In this document: positions 9,897-18,108 of the stretch, piece by piece
Layout: every line of letters starts with the position of its first letter
Numbering within the stretch: position 1 is the first letter of the stretch
NCBI RefSeq assembly: GCF_000429645.1
Contig: NZ_AUCG01000016.1
Coordinates: forward strand, 496,001-560,000
Length of the DNA: 64,000 nt
Direction of reading: 5' to 3'
Origin: Niveispirillum irakense DSM 11586
GTDB lineage: Bacteria > Pseudomonadota > Alphaproteobacteria > Azospirillales > Azospirillaceae
Program-made: the position numbers and the translations under genes
The notes under the pieces: model-generated
Told to the model about the DNA's origin: nothing
Databases searched by the model: none
What the model saw: the letters and a program-made list of their open reading frames with translations, nothing else

Positions 9897-11099
9897 TTGC
9901 GACCGAATCATGCGTGGCCGTTTCTGTTCGCCCTGTTGGCCGCTGGCTGTGGCCATGATCCGGCCCCCCCGGCGCTGCCCCCTGCCGCGGTCGCGGATGC
10001 AGGCACGGGGGTGCCGGGAATTTTCCTGAACACGGCACGGGTGGAATTGCCGCGCGGCGGCAAGATCGGCGGCTATGGGTTCGGTCTGCTCTGTGTACCG
10101 CCCTATAATGACATTGCCTGGAACCAGCCCCCTTCCTGGCCACGGGCGCTGACCGTGGGGATCGCCGACGGGCTGGCGGCCGCCGGGCTGGGCACGGCCG
10201 GGCAATCAGGCCGGACGGCACCACCCGCCGGGGCGGCGGTGCTGTCGGCCCGGGTGACGGGGCTGGATTACGACCTGTGCCGCAGGATCGACCTCTGGTT
10301 CGGCCGCCGTACCGGCGAAACCGGCAGCGCTGAGGTTACCGTGGCCTGGGAGATGCGGCGCGATGGCCGGCTGCTGTTCAAAGGGGAGACGGTGGGCACG
10401 GGCGGCAGTGACGATCCCGCCCTGACCGACAGCAAATTGCTGATCATGGCCAACGCCCTGGCCGATGCCGCCCGCGTGCTGGCACAAAGGCCGGATTTCC
10501 GCGACGCCCTGTCCGCCGGCGCCCTGGAGGGCACCGACACCATCGCATCCACAGCCCAGTCAGAGACCACGCCGCCAGAAACCCTGACGGAAGAAGCCGA
10601 TGCCGGGCCGACCCCGGCGGGCGGGCCCCTTGTCACCTTGCGCACCCCCCGCGCCCGGCTGACCGGTCTGGTTCTGGCCGATGGGATGCTGCTGGTCCGG
10701 GATGATCATCTGGCCCGACGCCTGCCGGACGGCGATACAGACCTGACCGCGGCCCTGCCGGATGGCCGTCAGGTAAAAGCGGTTCTGCGCTGGCGGGATG
10801 AGGGGCGCGGGCTGGCCCTGCTGGCCCTGGAAGGGTGCGCGTGTGAACCAGTACCGGTGCGTCCCCGCAGCCCAGCCCCCGGCACCCTGCTCTATGCCCC
10901 GGAAGGGGGACCGCCCGCCATGATGGCCGGACGGCGTACCACACCACAGGGCCGGAGACCTTGCTGCTGGTCGATCTGGCCGGTAACCGGCCCGCCCCGC
11001 CCTTTTTGCTGGACGGCAATGGACGGTTGGCGGCCATCGCCGCCGGACCTGTGCTACCGGGTGATCCCGCCCTCTACCATCTGCCCGGCCGGCTGTTGA
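9897..11099 (+). CDS. Putative lipoprotein, likely frameshifted near its C-terminus
   Basis: A TTG start at 9897 behind GGGGCGGGA gives a lipoprotein signal FLFALLAAGC whose Cys would be lipidated. The next 230 residues are of unknown type (VELPRGGKIGGYGFGLLCVPPYND...). A region at about 245-330 (GLVLADGMLLVRDDHLARRLPDGDTDL) loosely resembles the barrel half of trypsin-like proteins but shows no catalytic triad. After about residue 345 the frame reads Arg/Pro/Trp-rich sequence (RRPCCWSIWPVTG) to a stop at 11099. Shifting by -1 near 10950 restores smooth protein (LLLVDLAGNRPAPPFLLDGN...LLKGLGLLPAS) ending at 11128. I infer a one-base loss or a sequencing error. Function unknown. Confidence 0.6.
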   Translation: MRPNHAWPFLFALLAAGCGHDPAPPALPPAAVADAGTGVPGIFLNTARVELPRGGKIGGYGFGLLCVPPYNDIAWNQPPSWPRALTVGIADGLAAAGLGTAGQSGRTAPPAGAAVLSARVTGLDYDLCRRIDLWFGRRTGETGSAEVTVAWEMRRDGRLLFKGETVGTGGSDDPALTDSKLLIMANALADAARVLAQRPDFRDALSAGALEGTDTIASTAQSETTPPETLTEEADAGPTPAGGPLVTLRTPRARLTGLVLADGMLLVRDDHLARRLPDGDTDLTAALPDGRQVKAVLRWRDEGRGLALLALEGCACEPVPVRPRSPAPGTLLYAPEGGPPAMMAGRRTTPQGRRPCCWSIWPVTGPPRPFCWTAMDGWRPSPPDLCYRVIPPSTICPAGC

Positions 11100-11153
11100 A
11101 GGGGCTGGGGCTGCTGCCTGCTTCCTGAAACAGTCAGCCCCTTCAGCCCGGTA

Positions 11154-11945
11154 TTACTTGGCCCAGTCGCGCAGGCCGTAACGGCCCAGGATTTCAGCCA
11201 GCTTGCCATTACCCCGCATTTCCAGCAGCTTGGCGGAAATCAGCTTGGCATAGGTAGCGCTGTTGGGATCCTTCGGGGAGAAGCCGATGGACACTTCTGA
11301 TTGCTCGCCCAAGGGCACATAGGCGAACAGATTGCGGTAGCCCTTGGATTCCAGCAGGTAATCGACAACGTTGCTGTCTTCGACCAGGGCGTCGATCTTG
11401 CCCTCGATCAGCATATTCACCAGGTCTTCGGTCACGTTATCGCCAGAGACCTGGACAAGGTTCGGGGCGTCCTTGTTGGCATCGATGAATTTGTTGATCC
11501 GCTCACCGTAATAATAATCCTTGATCAGGCCGAAGCGCAGTTGCTTCAGCCCGTCCAGCTTATCGGCACTCAGCCCCGTAATATTCTTGCTGCGGTTGAC
11601 CACCAGGGTCGGGCGGGACATGCCCAGTGGTAAGTCGGGATAGATCAGCGACGGCGCTTCATCGGCCACTGCCCCCACGGCAGCGGCGACCTTGCCGTTG
11701 GCGGTGCCTTCCAGCACCTGGGTCCAGGGCATCAGGGCATAATCAACCTTGTGCCCAGCCCCTTCCAGCGCGGCGGTGGCAAGTTCGATCAGGTAGCCAG
11801 GGTGATTGCCCGGCTCGCAATTATAAGGACACCAGGCATCGGCACGCAGGGTTACCTCTGTCGCAAATGCGGTACCAGCCGGCGCCAGAAGAAACAGCGT
11901 GGTGCAGAGCGCGGACGCAAAACGCGACATGACAGAAAAACGCAT
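11154..11945 (-). CDS. Periplasmic solute-binding protein, family 3
   Basis: This 263-residue protein has a signal peptide (residues about 1-28, ending ATAFATE-like) and the two-lobed fold of amino-acid-type binding proteins: VTLRADAWCPYNCEPGNHPGYLIELATAAL and FGLIKDYYYGERINKF...LVEDSNVVDYLLESKG. Two Cys close together (WCPYNC) are unusual. It could serve an ABC transporter or act alone as a sensor input, since no permease or ATPase lies next to it. The ligand is unknown. The start ATG at 11945 precedes the signal peptide directly. Confidence 0.85.
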   Translation of the reverse strand: MRFSVMSRFASALCTTLFLLAPAGTAFATEVTLRADAWCPYNCEPGNHPGYLIELATAALEGAGHKVDYALMPWTQVLEGTANGKVAAAVGAVADEAPSLIYPDLPLGMSRPTLVVNRSKNITGLSADKLDGLKQLRFGLIKDYYYGERINKFIDANKDAPNLVQVSGDNVTEDLVNMLIEGKIDALVEDSNVVDYLLESKGYRNLFAYVPLGEQSEVSIGFSPKDPNSATYAKLISAKLLEMRGNGKLAEILGRYGLRDWAK

Positions 11946-12057
11946 AAACCTGCCCCCTGAATTGATTCAGCAGGAGGTAAATCAAAAGATGTGGAAAGCT
12001 GTCAATGTTTCCAAGGGATAGAATGGCCTCTTCAAGGCCGTCAATTCCGCCCTGATA

Positions 12058-12744
12058 TTAGAAACGGTAGAGCATCCCCAATTTGACGGCAGGGTAAAAA
12101 GCGAGATTTTTCAACTCTTTTACCAGACGGCGCTCTTCCATTTCGATCACCGGCTGGAAACGGGGATCGTCCGTCACCGGACCGTCCGCGGACAGGCGTA
12201 CCCGCGGCTTTCCCTGATAGAGCAGCCCGATATCCAGGACTGACAGCCATCCTTCATTGCCGACCGGCCCCGTAAAACCAATACCGGCATAAGGGGCGGC
12301 GCGTGGGAACCATGCCCTGCCCTTCACCAGGCCCAGTTCTTCCGGGGTCAGGGCAATCTGGCCAACGCGCACCAGTTCCCGCGCCCGGCCTTTGGCCCGC
12401 AATTCCGTGAAATTGGCGCGGCCGCCAACACTGACCCGCCACCCCCGGTCGTCCCAGGGGAAATAATCCACCGTGCCCCCGACGGAGGTCAGGCGGGCAT
12501 CGCCATTATACTGGACCCCGGCAATGCCGAATTTGCGATCCAGATAGAAAAAGGCAGTGTCGGCGCGCAACGCCCACCGGGCGGATGGCCACCATGCCAG
12601 TTCCGGACCGATGCCACTGGTGGAGACGATTACGCCAGCCGCCACATCGCCAGCCGTCCGGGTGACGACAGGCTCTCCCGCTTCAGCCATGGGTGAATGC
12701 AGCAGCATGAAAGTGACAGCAAGAAAAACTGCATTCAAACGCAT
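12058..12744 (-). CDS. Small outer-membrane beta-barrel protein, unknown
   Basis: This 228-residue protein has a signal peptide (RLNAVFLAVTFMLLHSPMAEAGE). Alternating hydrophobic/polar stretches rich in Gly, Trp and Tyr follow, and the protein ends in LGMLYRF; a C-terminal aromatic residue is a mark of outer-membrane barrels. Internal segments such as GGTVDYFPWDDRGWRVSVGGRANF resemble strands. I chose the ATG at 12744, which gives a clean signal peptide, over in-frame codons up to 12807. No specific family recognised. Confidence 0.7.
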   Translation of the reverse strand: MRLNAVFLAVTFMLLHSPMAEAGEPVVTRTAGDVAAGVIVSTSGIGPELAWWPSARWALRADTAFFYLDRKFGIAGVQYNGDARLTSVGGTVDYFPWDDRGWRVSVGGRANFTELRAKGRARELVRVGQIALTPEELGLVKGRAWFPRAAPYAGIGFTGPVGNEGWLSVLDIGLLYQGKPRVRLSADGPVTDDPRFQPVIEMEERRLVKELKNLAFYPAVKLGMLYRF

Positions 12745-12919
12745 GAATATTCCGACACAGATAATAAGCGGTGCCGAGTGTTTAGCAGCCCCTTGAACGC
12801 CCGGCAAGCGCGCCCACCCGGCCTATGCACCCTGGCAGGGATACCGGGCTGAAGAACAGGTGGACGCGCGAGGGGCAGCACACCACCTTATCAGCGTGGT
12901 TGCAGAGGCGGGGTCGCGG

Positions 12920-13600
12920 ATGGAATGGGTGCATTTGTCAGTCTGCATGTCGCTGGACGGTCATATCGACGCCGCCAATGGCGACCGGCTTGTCCTGTCC
13001 AGCGAAGAAGACTGCCACGACATGCACCGGCTTCGGGCAGAATGTGATGCGATCCTGGTCGGGGCGGGCACGGTGCGGCGGGATGAACCGCGCCTGACCG
13101 TGCGCTATCCCGAGTTGGTGGCGGCCCGGCGTGCGCGGGGCCAGCCCGACCAGCCGACCAAGGTGACCCTGACGCGATCCGGCCTTCTGGACCCGACGTC
13201 CGGCTTTTTTGCCCAGGGGGGCGACCGGATCGTGCTGTGCGAAGAAGCACTGTTGCCAGAGTTGCGGCAGCAACTGGGTGGGGTGGCCCATCTGGCGGCC
13301 CTGTCATCCCCGGGCCCGACCGGCATCCTGGAGGCGCTTTCCCGGCTGGGTGTCCGGCGCCTGATGGTGGAGGGCGGCTGCCAGATCCTGACCCAATTCC
13401 TGGCTGCCGGGGCTTTCCATCGGCTGCGGCTGGCCGTGGCCCCCTTCCTGCTGGGGCAACCGCAAGCCCCCCGTATCACAGGGCCCGCCGATTTTCTGCA
13501 CGGGCCGGACCGGCGCCTGCGCATCCTGGGCACACGCACCCTGGGCAATGTCGCCGTGATCGATATGGAGAATGAAACGCCGCGCTTCGCCCCGGATTGA
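12920..13600 (+). CDS. RibD C-terminal / dihydrofolate-reductase-like reductase
   Basis: This 226-residue protein matches the reductase half of RibD: VHLSVCMSLDGHID at the N-terminus, AILVGAGTVRRDEPRLTVR, and EGGCQILTQFLAAGAFHRLRLAVAPFLLG. The deaminase half is absent. RibD reductase reduces the ribosyl group of the pyrimidine intermediate of riboflavin synthesis with NADPH; stand-alone versions also include other NADPH reductases. ribA is about 49 kb away in this window, so there is no operon evidence for riboflavin. The ATG at 12920 is chosen because the sequence before it is not conserved in character. Confidence 0.85.
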   Translation: MEWVHLSVCMSLDGHIDAANGDRLVLSSEEDCHDMHRLRAECDAILVGAGTVRRDEPRLTVRYPELVAARRARGQPDQPTKVTLTRSGLLDPTSGFFAQGGDRIVLCEEALLPELRQQLGGVAHLAALSSPGPTGILEALSRLGVRRLMVEGGCQILTQFLAAGAFHRLRLAVAPFLLGQPQAPRITGPADFLHGPDRRLRILGTRTLGNVAVIDMENETPRFAPD

Positions 13601-13618
13601 CGGCCCTGTGGGGAGACC

Positions 13619-14215
13619 TTACCCCGCCGCCAGACGGAAACAGCCGGCCGGCTGCCAGGGGGACAGGTTTGGCGCCTTGCTGCGCAAGGGCAAGCTGCAC
13701 CCGCCCAGGGCCAGCCCCGTGGCCACCGCCAGCAAGGCGGGGCGCAGATCCCGGCGGATGGCCGGGGTGGTCAGGCGTGCCAACAGCAAATCACCGGACG
13801 CGGCACGGGGATGCTGCAAGGTGGCCAGCACCGTCAACAGGGCCCGTTCATCACCGGAAAGCGCCGTCATGCAGCCATTCCCGATATCGGGACGTGTGGT
13901 GGGATAGGCGTGCAGCACTTCCAGCGCCTCTTCCCAGGCCAGCAGAATATCGGCCCAACCCTCTGGCAGCAGGCGGCGATATTCCGCCTCCACCTGATCC
14001 CAGCGATACCGGCCATGGCGCCAGCGCCGGGCGGACCAGAGCAGTAATTGTTCGGGCCGGGACAAGGTGAAGACCGTCATCCCGTCCATCTCCCCGGCCA
14101 GGGCGCGGGCGCGCGCTTCATGGCTGGCCCTGTCCCCTTCCCCGGGGCGAGGGTTGCTGCCGACGGTCGGCGCGGTCGCAACCAGATCGGGCCACCAGGG
14201 CGCGTGTTCACTCAT
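13619..14215 (-). CDS. Unknown protein with iron-type box upstream
   Basis: This 198-residue protein is soluble-looking in its first 140 residues (PEQLLLWSARRWRHGRYRWDQVEAEYRRLLP). Near its C-terminus is a short hydrophobic stretch with Cys (LLAVATGLALGGCSLPL). I recognise no family. The ATG at 14215 is preferred because GGGAG lies nine bases upstream; an ATG at 14236 has no ribosome-binding site. The GGGAG lies inside a 10-base-pair inverted repeat, and a Fur-like box lies just beyond (14258-14274), so iron control is plausible. It converges with the RibD-like gene. Confidence 0.65.
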   Translation of the reverse strand: MSEHAPWWPDLVATAPTVGSNPRPGEGDRASHEARARALAGEMDGMTVFTLSRPEQLLLWSARRWRHGRYRWDQVEAEYRRLLPEGWADILLAWEEALEVLHAYPTTRPDIGNGCMTALSGDERALLTVLATLQHPRAASGDLLLARLTTPAIRRDLRPALLAVATGLALGGCSLPLRSKAPNLSPWQPAGCFRLAAG

Positions 14216-14223
14216 CCTCGCCA

Positions 14224-14252
14224 TCTCCCTATCCATCGGGTTGATAGGGAGA
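14224..14252. promoter_or_regulatory. Inverted repeat covering a ribosome-binding site
   Basis: TCTCCCTATC (14224-14233) and GATAGGGAGA (14243-14252) are perfect inverse complements around a 9-base loop. In the minus-strand mRNA the second arm contains GGGAG, the likely Shine-Dalgarno of the gene starting at 14215. It could be an operator or an RNA hairpin that hides the site. Confidence 0.6.
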
Positions 14253-14257
14253 GAATA

Positions 14258-14274
14258 TTGCGAATCATTCTTAA
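14258..14274. promoter_or_regulatory. Candidate Fur-type box, site 1
   Basis: TTGCGA-ATCAT-TCTTAA: the left half matches the two other boxes in this window exactly, the right half only partly. It lies 43 bases before the start codon at 14215 on the minus strand. This is the weakest of the three sites. Confidence 0.5.
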
Positions 14275-14323
14275 TTACAATGGGACAAATGGGAGACGGG
14301 AGTGTTTCTTGAAGCCGGTCGGG

Positions 14324-15451
14324 CTATTCCCCGGCCGGCTCCGGCGTCTTTTCCGGTGACGGGGCATCCGATGCCGGCGGCTTGCAGATCGCCTGTAACG
14401 CTTTCCATTCCGTCTCAGTCAAAGCCGGGGTCGGGTTTGCCGGCGCGGGATAGGCGGCAAGGGTGGCTACCCGTTCGGAGATTTGCGGATGGGAGCCCAG
14501 CCATTTTTCAAGCCGGCCTTCCTTGAGCTTCAATTCCTGCTTCAGCGCATCGAACAAACCGCCCAGCGCCGCCGGTGAATAGCCGCCATCCAGCAGGCGA
14601 TCGGCGGCATAGGCGTCGGCCTCCCGCTCCTCATCCTGGCTGAAGCCGGATTCGCTCATCTGTGTGACGCCGACGGCCAGAACGCCACCCCCGACATCCC
14701 CCACCAGCATGGAGACCAGGGTGGAGGCCAGGCTGTAACGAATCACCCGCTCCATCGAATGGCCATGGACGATGTGCCCCACCTCATGCGCGATGACGCC
14801 CAGGGCCGCTTCCGGCGTGGGAGAAAGGCGCAGGATGCTGTCCGTCACCACCACATGCCCCGGCAGGGCAAAGGCATTGGGGATTTTGGACTGGATGACG
14901 CGCAGGCGGAAGGGTGGCACCTCCGCCCGGGGCAGGCGCCCCACAAGCCGGTCCAGCGCAGCCTGCCCGGCAGGGGCCTGGCAATTTGCGTCCCCACCTT
15001 CGTCTGTCAGGATCGTGACCAGAAGGCTGGAAACCTGATCACCGATCCGGCGCTGCCAGCGATCCGGCACCATGGGCGCCAGAATGGTAGCCAGCATCGG
15101 CATGATGACGAACAGCAGCAGCAGAACAGAAACCGTCGCCCCGCCGATCCAGACCAGCAGGGGCAACTCGAAAATCTTGCCATGGCGCTTCCGGGCGGTG
15201 CCCTGCGGCGCCATGGCATGGAAAAGGGCGACATCCTGCACGACAAGCGCCGCATGGGCATCAGCCGCCAGGCCATACCGCGCGGCCCCGTCGGGGAAAT
15301 CGCCCTCCACCTGCGCCACAGCCCGCCACGGCCAGCGGTCCAACTCCCGCCCATCGGCACGGGTGATGACCAACTGGTCGCCCTGGCTGGACAGGCGCAC
15401 GGGCACGCGCACGCCCCGTGGCTTGTCCTCATAAATGGCGTCAATTTTCAT
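14324..15451 (-). CDS. M48 family zinc metallopeptidase, membrane anchored
   Basis: The 375-residue protein has a central membrane helix near residues 95-120 (LPLLVWIGGATVSVLLLLFVIMPML). A peptidase domain follows with the zinc motif HEVGH at AALGVIAHEVGHIVHGHSMERV and the third ligand in DEEREADAYAADRLL. M48 peptidases such as HtpX and BepA degrade misfolded envelope proteins. Residues 1-90 are a separate globular part, and a Pro-rich tail ends the protein. Its start lies three bases after the stop of the DUF898 gene, so the two are cotranscribed; the pairing suggests the peptidase works with that membrane protein. Confidence 0.9.
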   Translation of the reverse strand: MKIDAIYEDKPRGVRVPVRLSSQGDQLVITRADGRELDRWPWRAVAQVEGDFPDGAARYGLAADAHAALVVQDVALFHAMAPQGTARKRHGKIFELPLLVWIGGATVSVLLLLFVIMPMLATILAPMVPDRWQRRIGDQVSSLLVTILTDEGGDANCQAPAGQAALDRLVGRLPRAEVPPFRLRVIQSKIPNAFALPGHVVVTDSILRLSPTPEAALGVIAHEVGHIVHGHSMERVIRYSLASTLVSMLVGDVGGGVLAVGVTQMSESGFSQDEEREADAYAADRLLDGGYSPAALGGLFDALKQELKLKEGRLEKWLGSHPQISERVATLAAYPAPANPTPALTETEWKALQAICKPPASDAPSPEKTPEPAGE

Positions 15452-15454
15452 GGA

Positions 15455-16729
15455 TCAGATACCGATATCGCCCAGGGCATCGGCCATCCCCTCACCCCGG
15501 CGCGGGGCGGGTCGGCCGCGATTGAAGATATCGGACACGGCATCGATATTGTCGATCCGCAGATAGCGCCCCACCGCCTTCATCATCTCCACCATCACCC
15601 AGGCGACGGAGACCAAGTTGAGACCGACAAACAACATGAAGGTCACGGCCACAATAACAAGGAAGGCCGTGAACCCCTGCGCCGGATCGCCCGAATCAAC
15701 ACCGGCAGTGAACCCGGCAAAAGCCGCCACCATAATGCCGATCAGGACGGCCAACACCACCAGCGTGACAATGGGAATGTAGAGAAGGCGGGCCGTCGGC
15801 AGCGACAGCCGGAAGCTGATCGCCCCCAGCCGGCTGCTGGTGATGAACTGGCTCCACATCCGGCAATTATAATGGAAAAAGACCAACGCCGCCGGTACCA
15901 GCAGGGCGAAGTAGCCAAAAGCCCCCATACCGCCCATCGCCGGCATGATGTCATCGGGCAGCGGAGGCAACGGGTCCCCCGCTTCCTGCGCCGCCTGCAT
16001 CTGCATGGAATAGATAAAAAGCGGCCAGAAGGAGGAGACGAACCCGATATAGGCCGCAGCCACCAGCCCCCAGGCCAGCAGATAAGGGCCCCACAGCCCT
16101 GCCGGCTTGGCGTCGGCGCTGAACTGCTCCGTCCCGAAATAGGTGATGCCGGCGCGGTAATTGTGAACCTTCGCCTGCGACCAGGGCAGCATCAGACCCA
16201 GGGTCAGCACGCTGGGCAGATAGAATTTCAGATGCGTCCCGATAAACTGGGTAAAGCTGCCCGTCTGGCCGGCATGGATGCCGCGCCATGCCGTCCGGCT
16301 CAACAGATAGCGCCGGGCGAAATAGATGGCCATCAACCCCAGGAAGGAGAAGAAAACCAGCGTTCCGAGATTGACGATCAGATGCGTCAGCGTATTGGGC
16401 GGGGTCATGGCGGAGATGACACCGAACACACCCATGACCGGAACCAGAATGATCAGCGCCAGCAGAAAGCCGATCAGCAGCTCCTTGGCCCGACCGGTAT
16501 AGGCCAGCGGTTCCCCCTGGATCGACACAGAAGACCAGAGGCGGCGACGGACATTGGTCCGCGCCCAGAAACGGTAAATGCCCAGCGTCAGGATGGTCAG
16601 CACCAGATTTTTCAGCAGCAGGCCGATCAGGGCACCGCGTGCCACATTGACCTCTACCCTTGTGCCGTCACCCGGCCCGCCCTGCGCCGGAACCGGTATT
16701 TCCCCTGACATTGCTAACTCACTGGTCAT
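15455..16729 (-). CDS. DUF898 (YjgN family) multi-pass membrane protein
   Basis: This 424-residue protein is almost wholly hydrophobic with about nine membrane helices. The family signature LTLGIYRFWARTNVRRRLWS lies near residue 50 and a related LGLMLPWSQAKVHNYRAGIT further on. E. coli YjgN belongs to the same family, whose function is unknown. The start at 16729 follows GGGGGG; the ATG at 16739-16741 has no ribosome-binding site. It is the first gene of a two-gene unit with the M48 peptidase. Confidence 0.88.
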   Translation of the reverse strand: MTSELAMSGEIPVPAQGGPGDGTRVEVNVARGALIGLLLKNLVLTILTLGIYRFWARTNVRRRLWSSVSIQGEPLAYTGRAKELLIGFLLALIILVPVMGVFGVISAMTPPNTLTHLIVNLGTLVFFSFLGLMAIYFARRYLLSRTAWRGIHAGQTGSFTQFIGTHLKFYLPSVLTLGLMLPWSQAKVHNYRAGITYFGTEQFSADAKPAGLWGPYLLAWGLVAAAYIGFVSSFWPLFIYSMQMQAAQEAGDPLPPLPDDIMPAMGGMGAFGYFALLVPAALVFFHYNCRMWSQFITSSRLGAISFRLSLPTARLLYIPIVTLVVLAVLIGIMVAAFAGFTAGVDSGDPAQGFTAFLVIVAVTFMLFVGLNLVSVAWVMVEMMKAVGRYLRIDNIDAVSDIFNRGRPAPRRGEGMADALGDIGI

Positions 16730-16862
16730 TCGACCCCCCATTTCATCTTTTTGATGTAGGGCACTATGAATGGCTTAAAGGGGCCCTGTCCAGCCACACA
16801 GGCAGACAATCTTAATTTTTTCAAAGACATACATCCATGTGAGGTAGGCAGGCAAAAAGTAT

Positions 16863-16879
16863 TTGCGAATCGCTCGCAC
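16863..16879. promoter_or_regulatory. Candidate Fur-type box, site 2 (fbpA-like gene)
   Basis: TTGCGA-ATCGC-TCGCAC is a 17-base inverted repeat with one mismatch. It is nearly identical to the box before fbpB at 45829 (two differences, at positions 8 and 17). A -35-like TTGACA follows at 16888-16893, so a repressor bound here would overlap or abut the promoter of the iron-binding protein gene. Confidence 0.65.
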
Positions 16880-16951
16880 CGGAGGGGTTGACATAAGCCC
16901 CCCCGGACCCCGACATAACGGCAACCCTCATAAATCAATGGCAGGAGTTGG

Positions 16952-18028
16952 ATGATGGTTTTCCCCACGCGGCGCGCATTTACCAAACTGGTCGGCGGGA
17001 TGATGATGGGCACGGCCCTTCTGACCCTGGCCGCGTGTGGCGAGAAAAAGGAAGAACAGGCCGCCGCCCCGGCACCCCAAGAGGTGAACATCTATTCCTC
17101 CCGCCATTATGATGCGGACAAGCTGCTGTTCGCCGCGTTTGAGGAAAAGACCGGCATCCTGGTCAATGTCATTGAAGGCAAGGATGACGAATTGATCGAG
17201 CGGCTGCGCGCGGAAGGGCAGAACAGCCCGGCCGACCTGCTGCTGGCCGTGGATGCCGGCCGCCTGTGGCGCGCCCAGGATGCCGGCGTGCTGCAGCCGG
17301 TGCGCAGCGACGTGCTGGAGAAAAAGGTACCGGCGGCATATCGGGAGCCGGAAGGCCATTGGTTCGGCCTGTCGGCCCGCGCCCGCATCATCATCTATAA
17401 TAAGGAGAAGGTGCAGCCGACGGATCTGGCCCGGTACGAGGATCTGGCCGATCCGAAATGGCAGGGCCGGCTGCTGATCCGCAGCTCCACCAATATCTAT
17501 AACCAGTCGCTGGTCGGCTCCATCGTCGCGGCCGACGGTCCGGAACAGGCGGAAGCCTGGGCGCAGGGCGTGGTGAAGAATTTCGCCCGCCCGCCGCAGG
17601 GCGGCGATATCGACCAGATCAAGGCGGTGGCCGCCGGTGAAGGGGATATCGCCGTGTCCAACACCTATTATCTGGCCCGTCTGCTGAATTCCAGCAACGA
17701 CGCGGAAAAGGCCGAGGCCGAAAAGGTCGGGGTGATCTTCCCCAACCAGGGCGACCGGGGCGCGCATGTGAATATATCCGGCGCCGGGGTCACCAAACAT
17801 GCCCCGCACAAGGACGCCGCCATCAAGTTCCTGGAATTCCTGACCACGGCAGAAGCGCAGCAGATCTTTGCTGAAGCCAATTACGAATTCCCCGTGGTGG
17901 ACGGTATTCCCGCCCATCCCGTCGTCGCCGCCTGGGGTGACTTCAAGCGCGACAGCCTGAATGCCGCCGTCTATGGCCGCAATAATGCCGAAGCGCTGAA
18001 GATCATGGACCGCGCCGGCTGGAAATAA
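16952..18028 (+). CDS. fbpA: Ferric-iron ABC transporter substrate-binding lipoprotein
   Basis: The 358-residue protein resembles the FbpA/FutA/IdiA family. A signal ending LTLAACG gives a lipid-anchored Cys, followed by VNIYSSRHYDADKLLFAAFEEKTGILVNVIEGKDDELIERL and IRSSTNIYNQSLVGSIV. The adjacent residues S-N-T-Y-Y (AVSNTYYLARLL) match the tyrosine pair that binds iron in this family. It delivers periplasmic ferric iron to an inner-membrane permease. No permease or ATPase gene is adjacent, but fbpB lies 26 kb away with a very similar operator. Start: AGGAG precedes ATG 16952 (an ATG at 16955 is equally possible). Confidence 0.92.
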   Translation: MMVFPTRRAFTKLVGGMMMGTALLTLAACGEKKEEQAAAPAPQEVNIYSSRHYDADKLLFAAFEEKTGILVNVIEGKDDELIERLRAEGQNSPADLLLAVDAGRLWRAQDAGVLQPVRSDVLEKKVPAAYREPEGHWFGLSARARIIIYNKEKVQPTDLARYEDLADPKWQGRLLIRSSTNIYNQSLVGSIVAADGPEQAEAWAQGVVKNFARPPQGGDIDQIKAVAAGEGDIAVSNTYYLARLLNSSNDAEKAEAEKVGVIFPNQGDRGAHVNISGAGVTKHAPHKDAAIKFLEFLTTAEAQQIFAEANYEFPVVDGIPAHPVVAAWGDFKRDSLNAAVYGRNNAEALKIMDRAGWK

Positions 18029-18049
18029 GCCGTACCGGGCGGAGAATTA

Positions 18050-18085
18050 AAAAGGGGCGGCCCCGCACGGTGCCGCCCCTTCTGT
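18050..18085. terminator. Bidirectional terminator between fbpA and the DegQ-like gene
   Basis: GGGGCGGC (18054-18061) pairs with GCCGCCCC (18072-18079), with AAAAA on the left and TTCTGTTT on the right, so it can serve both converging genes. Confidence 0.85.
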
Positions 18086-18108
18086 TTGTCCGCTTTCCGG
18101 CTGCGGCC

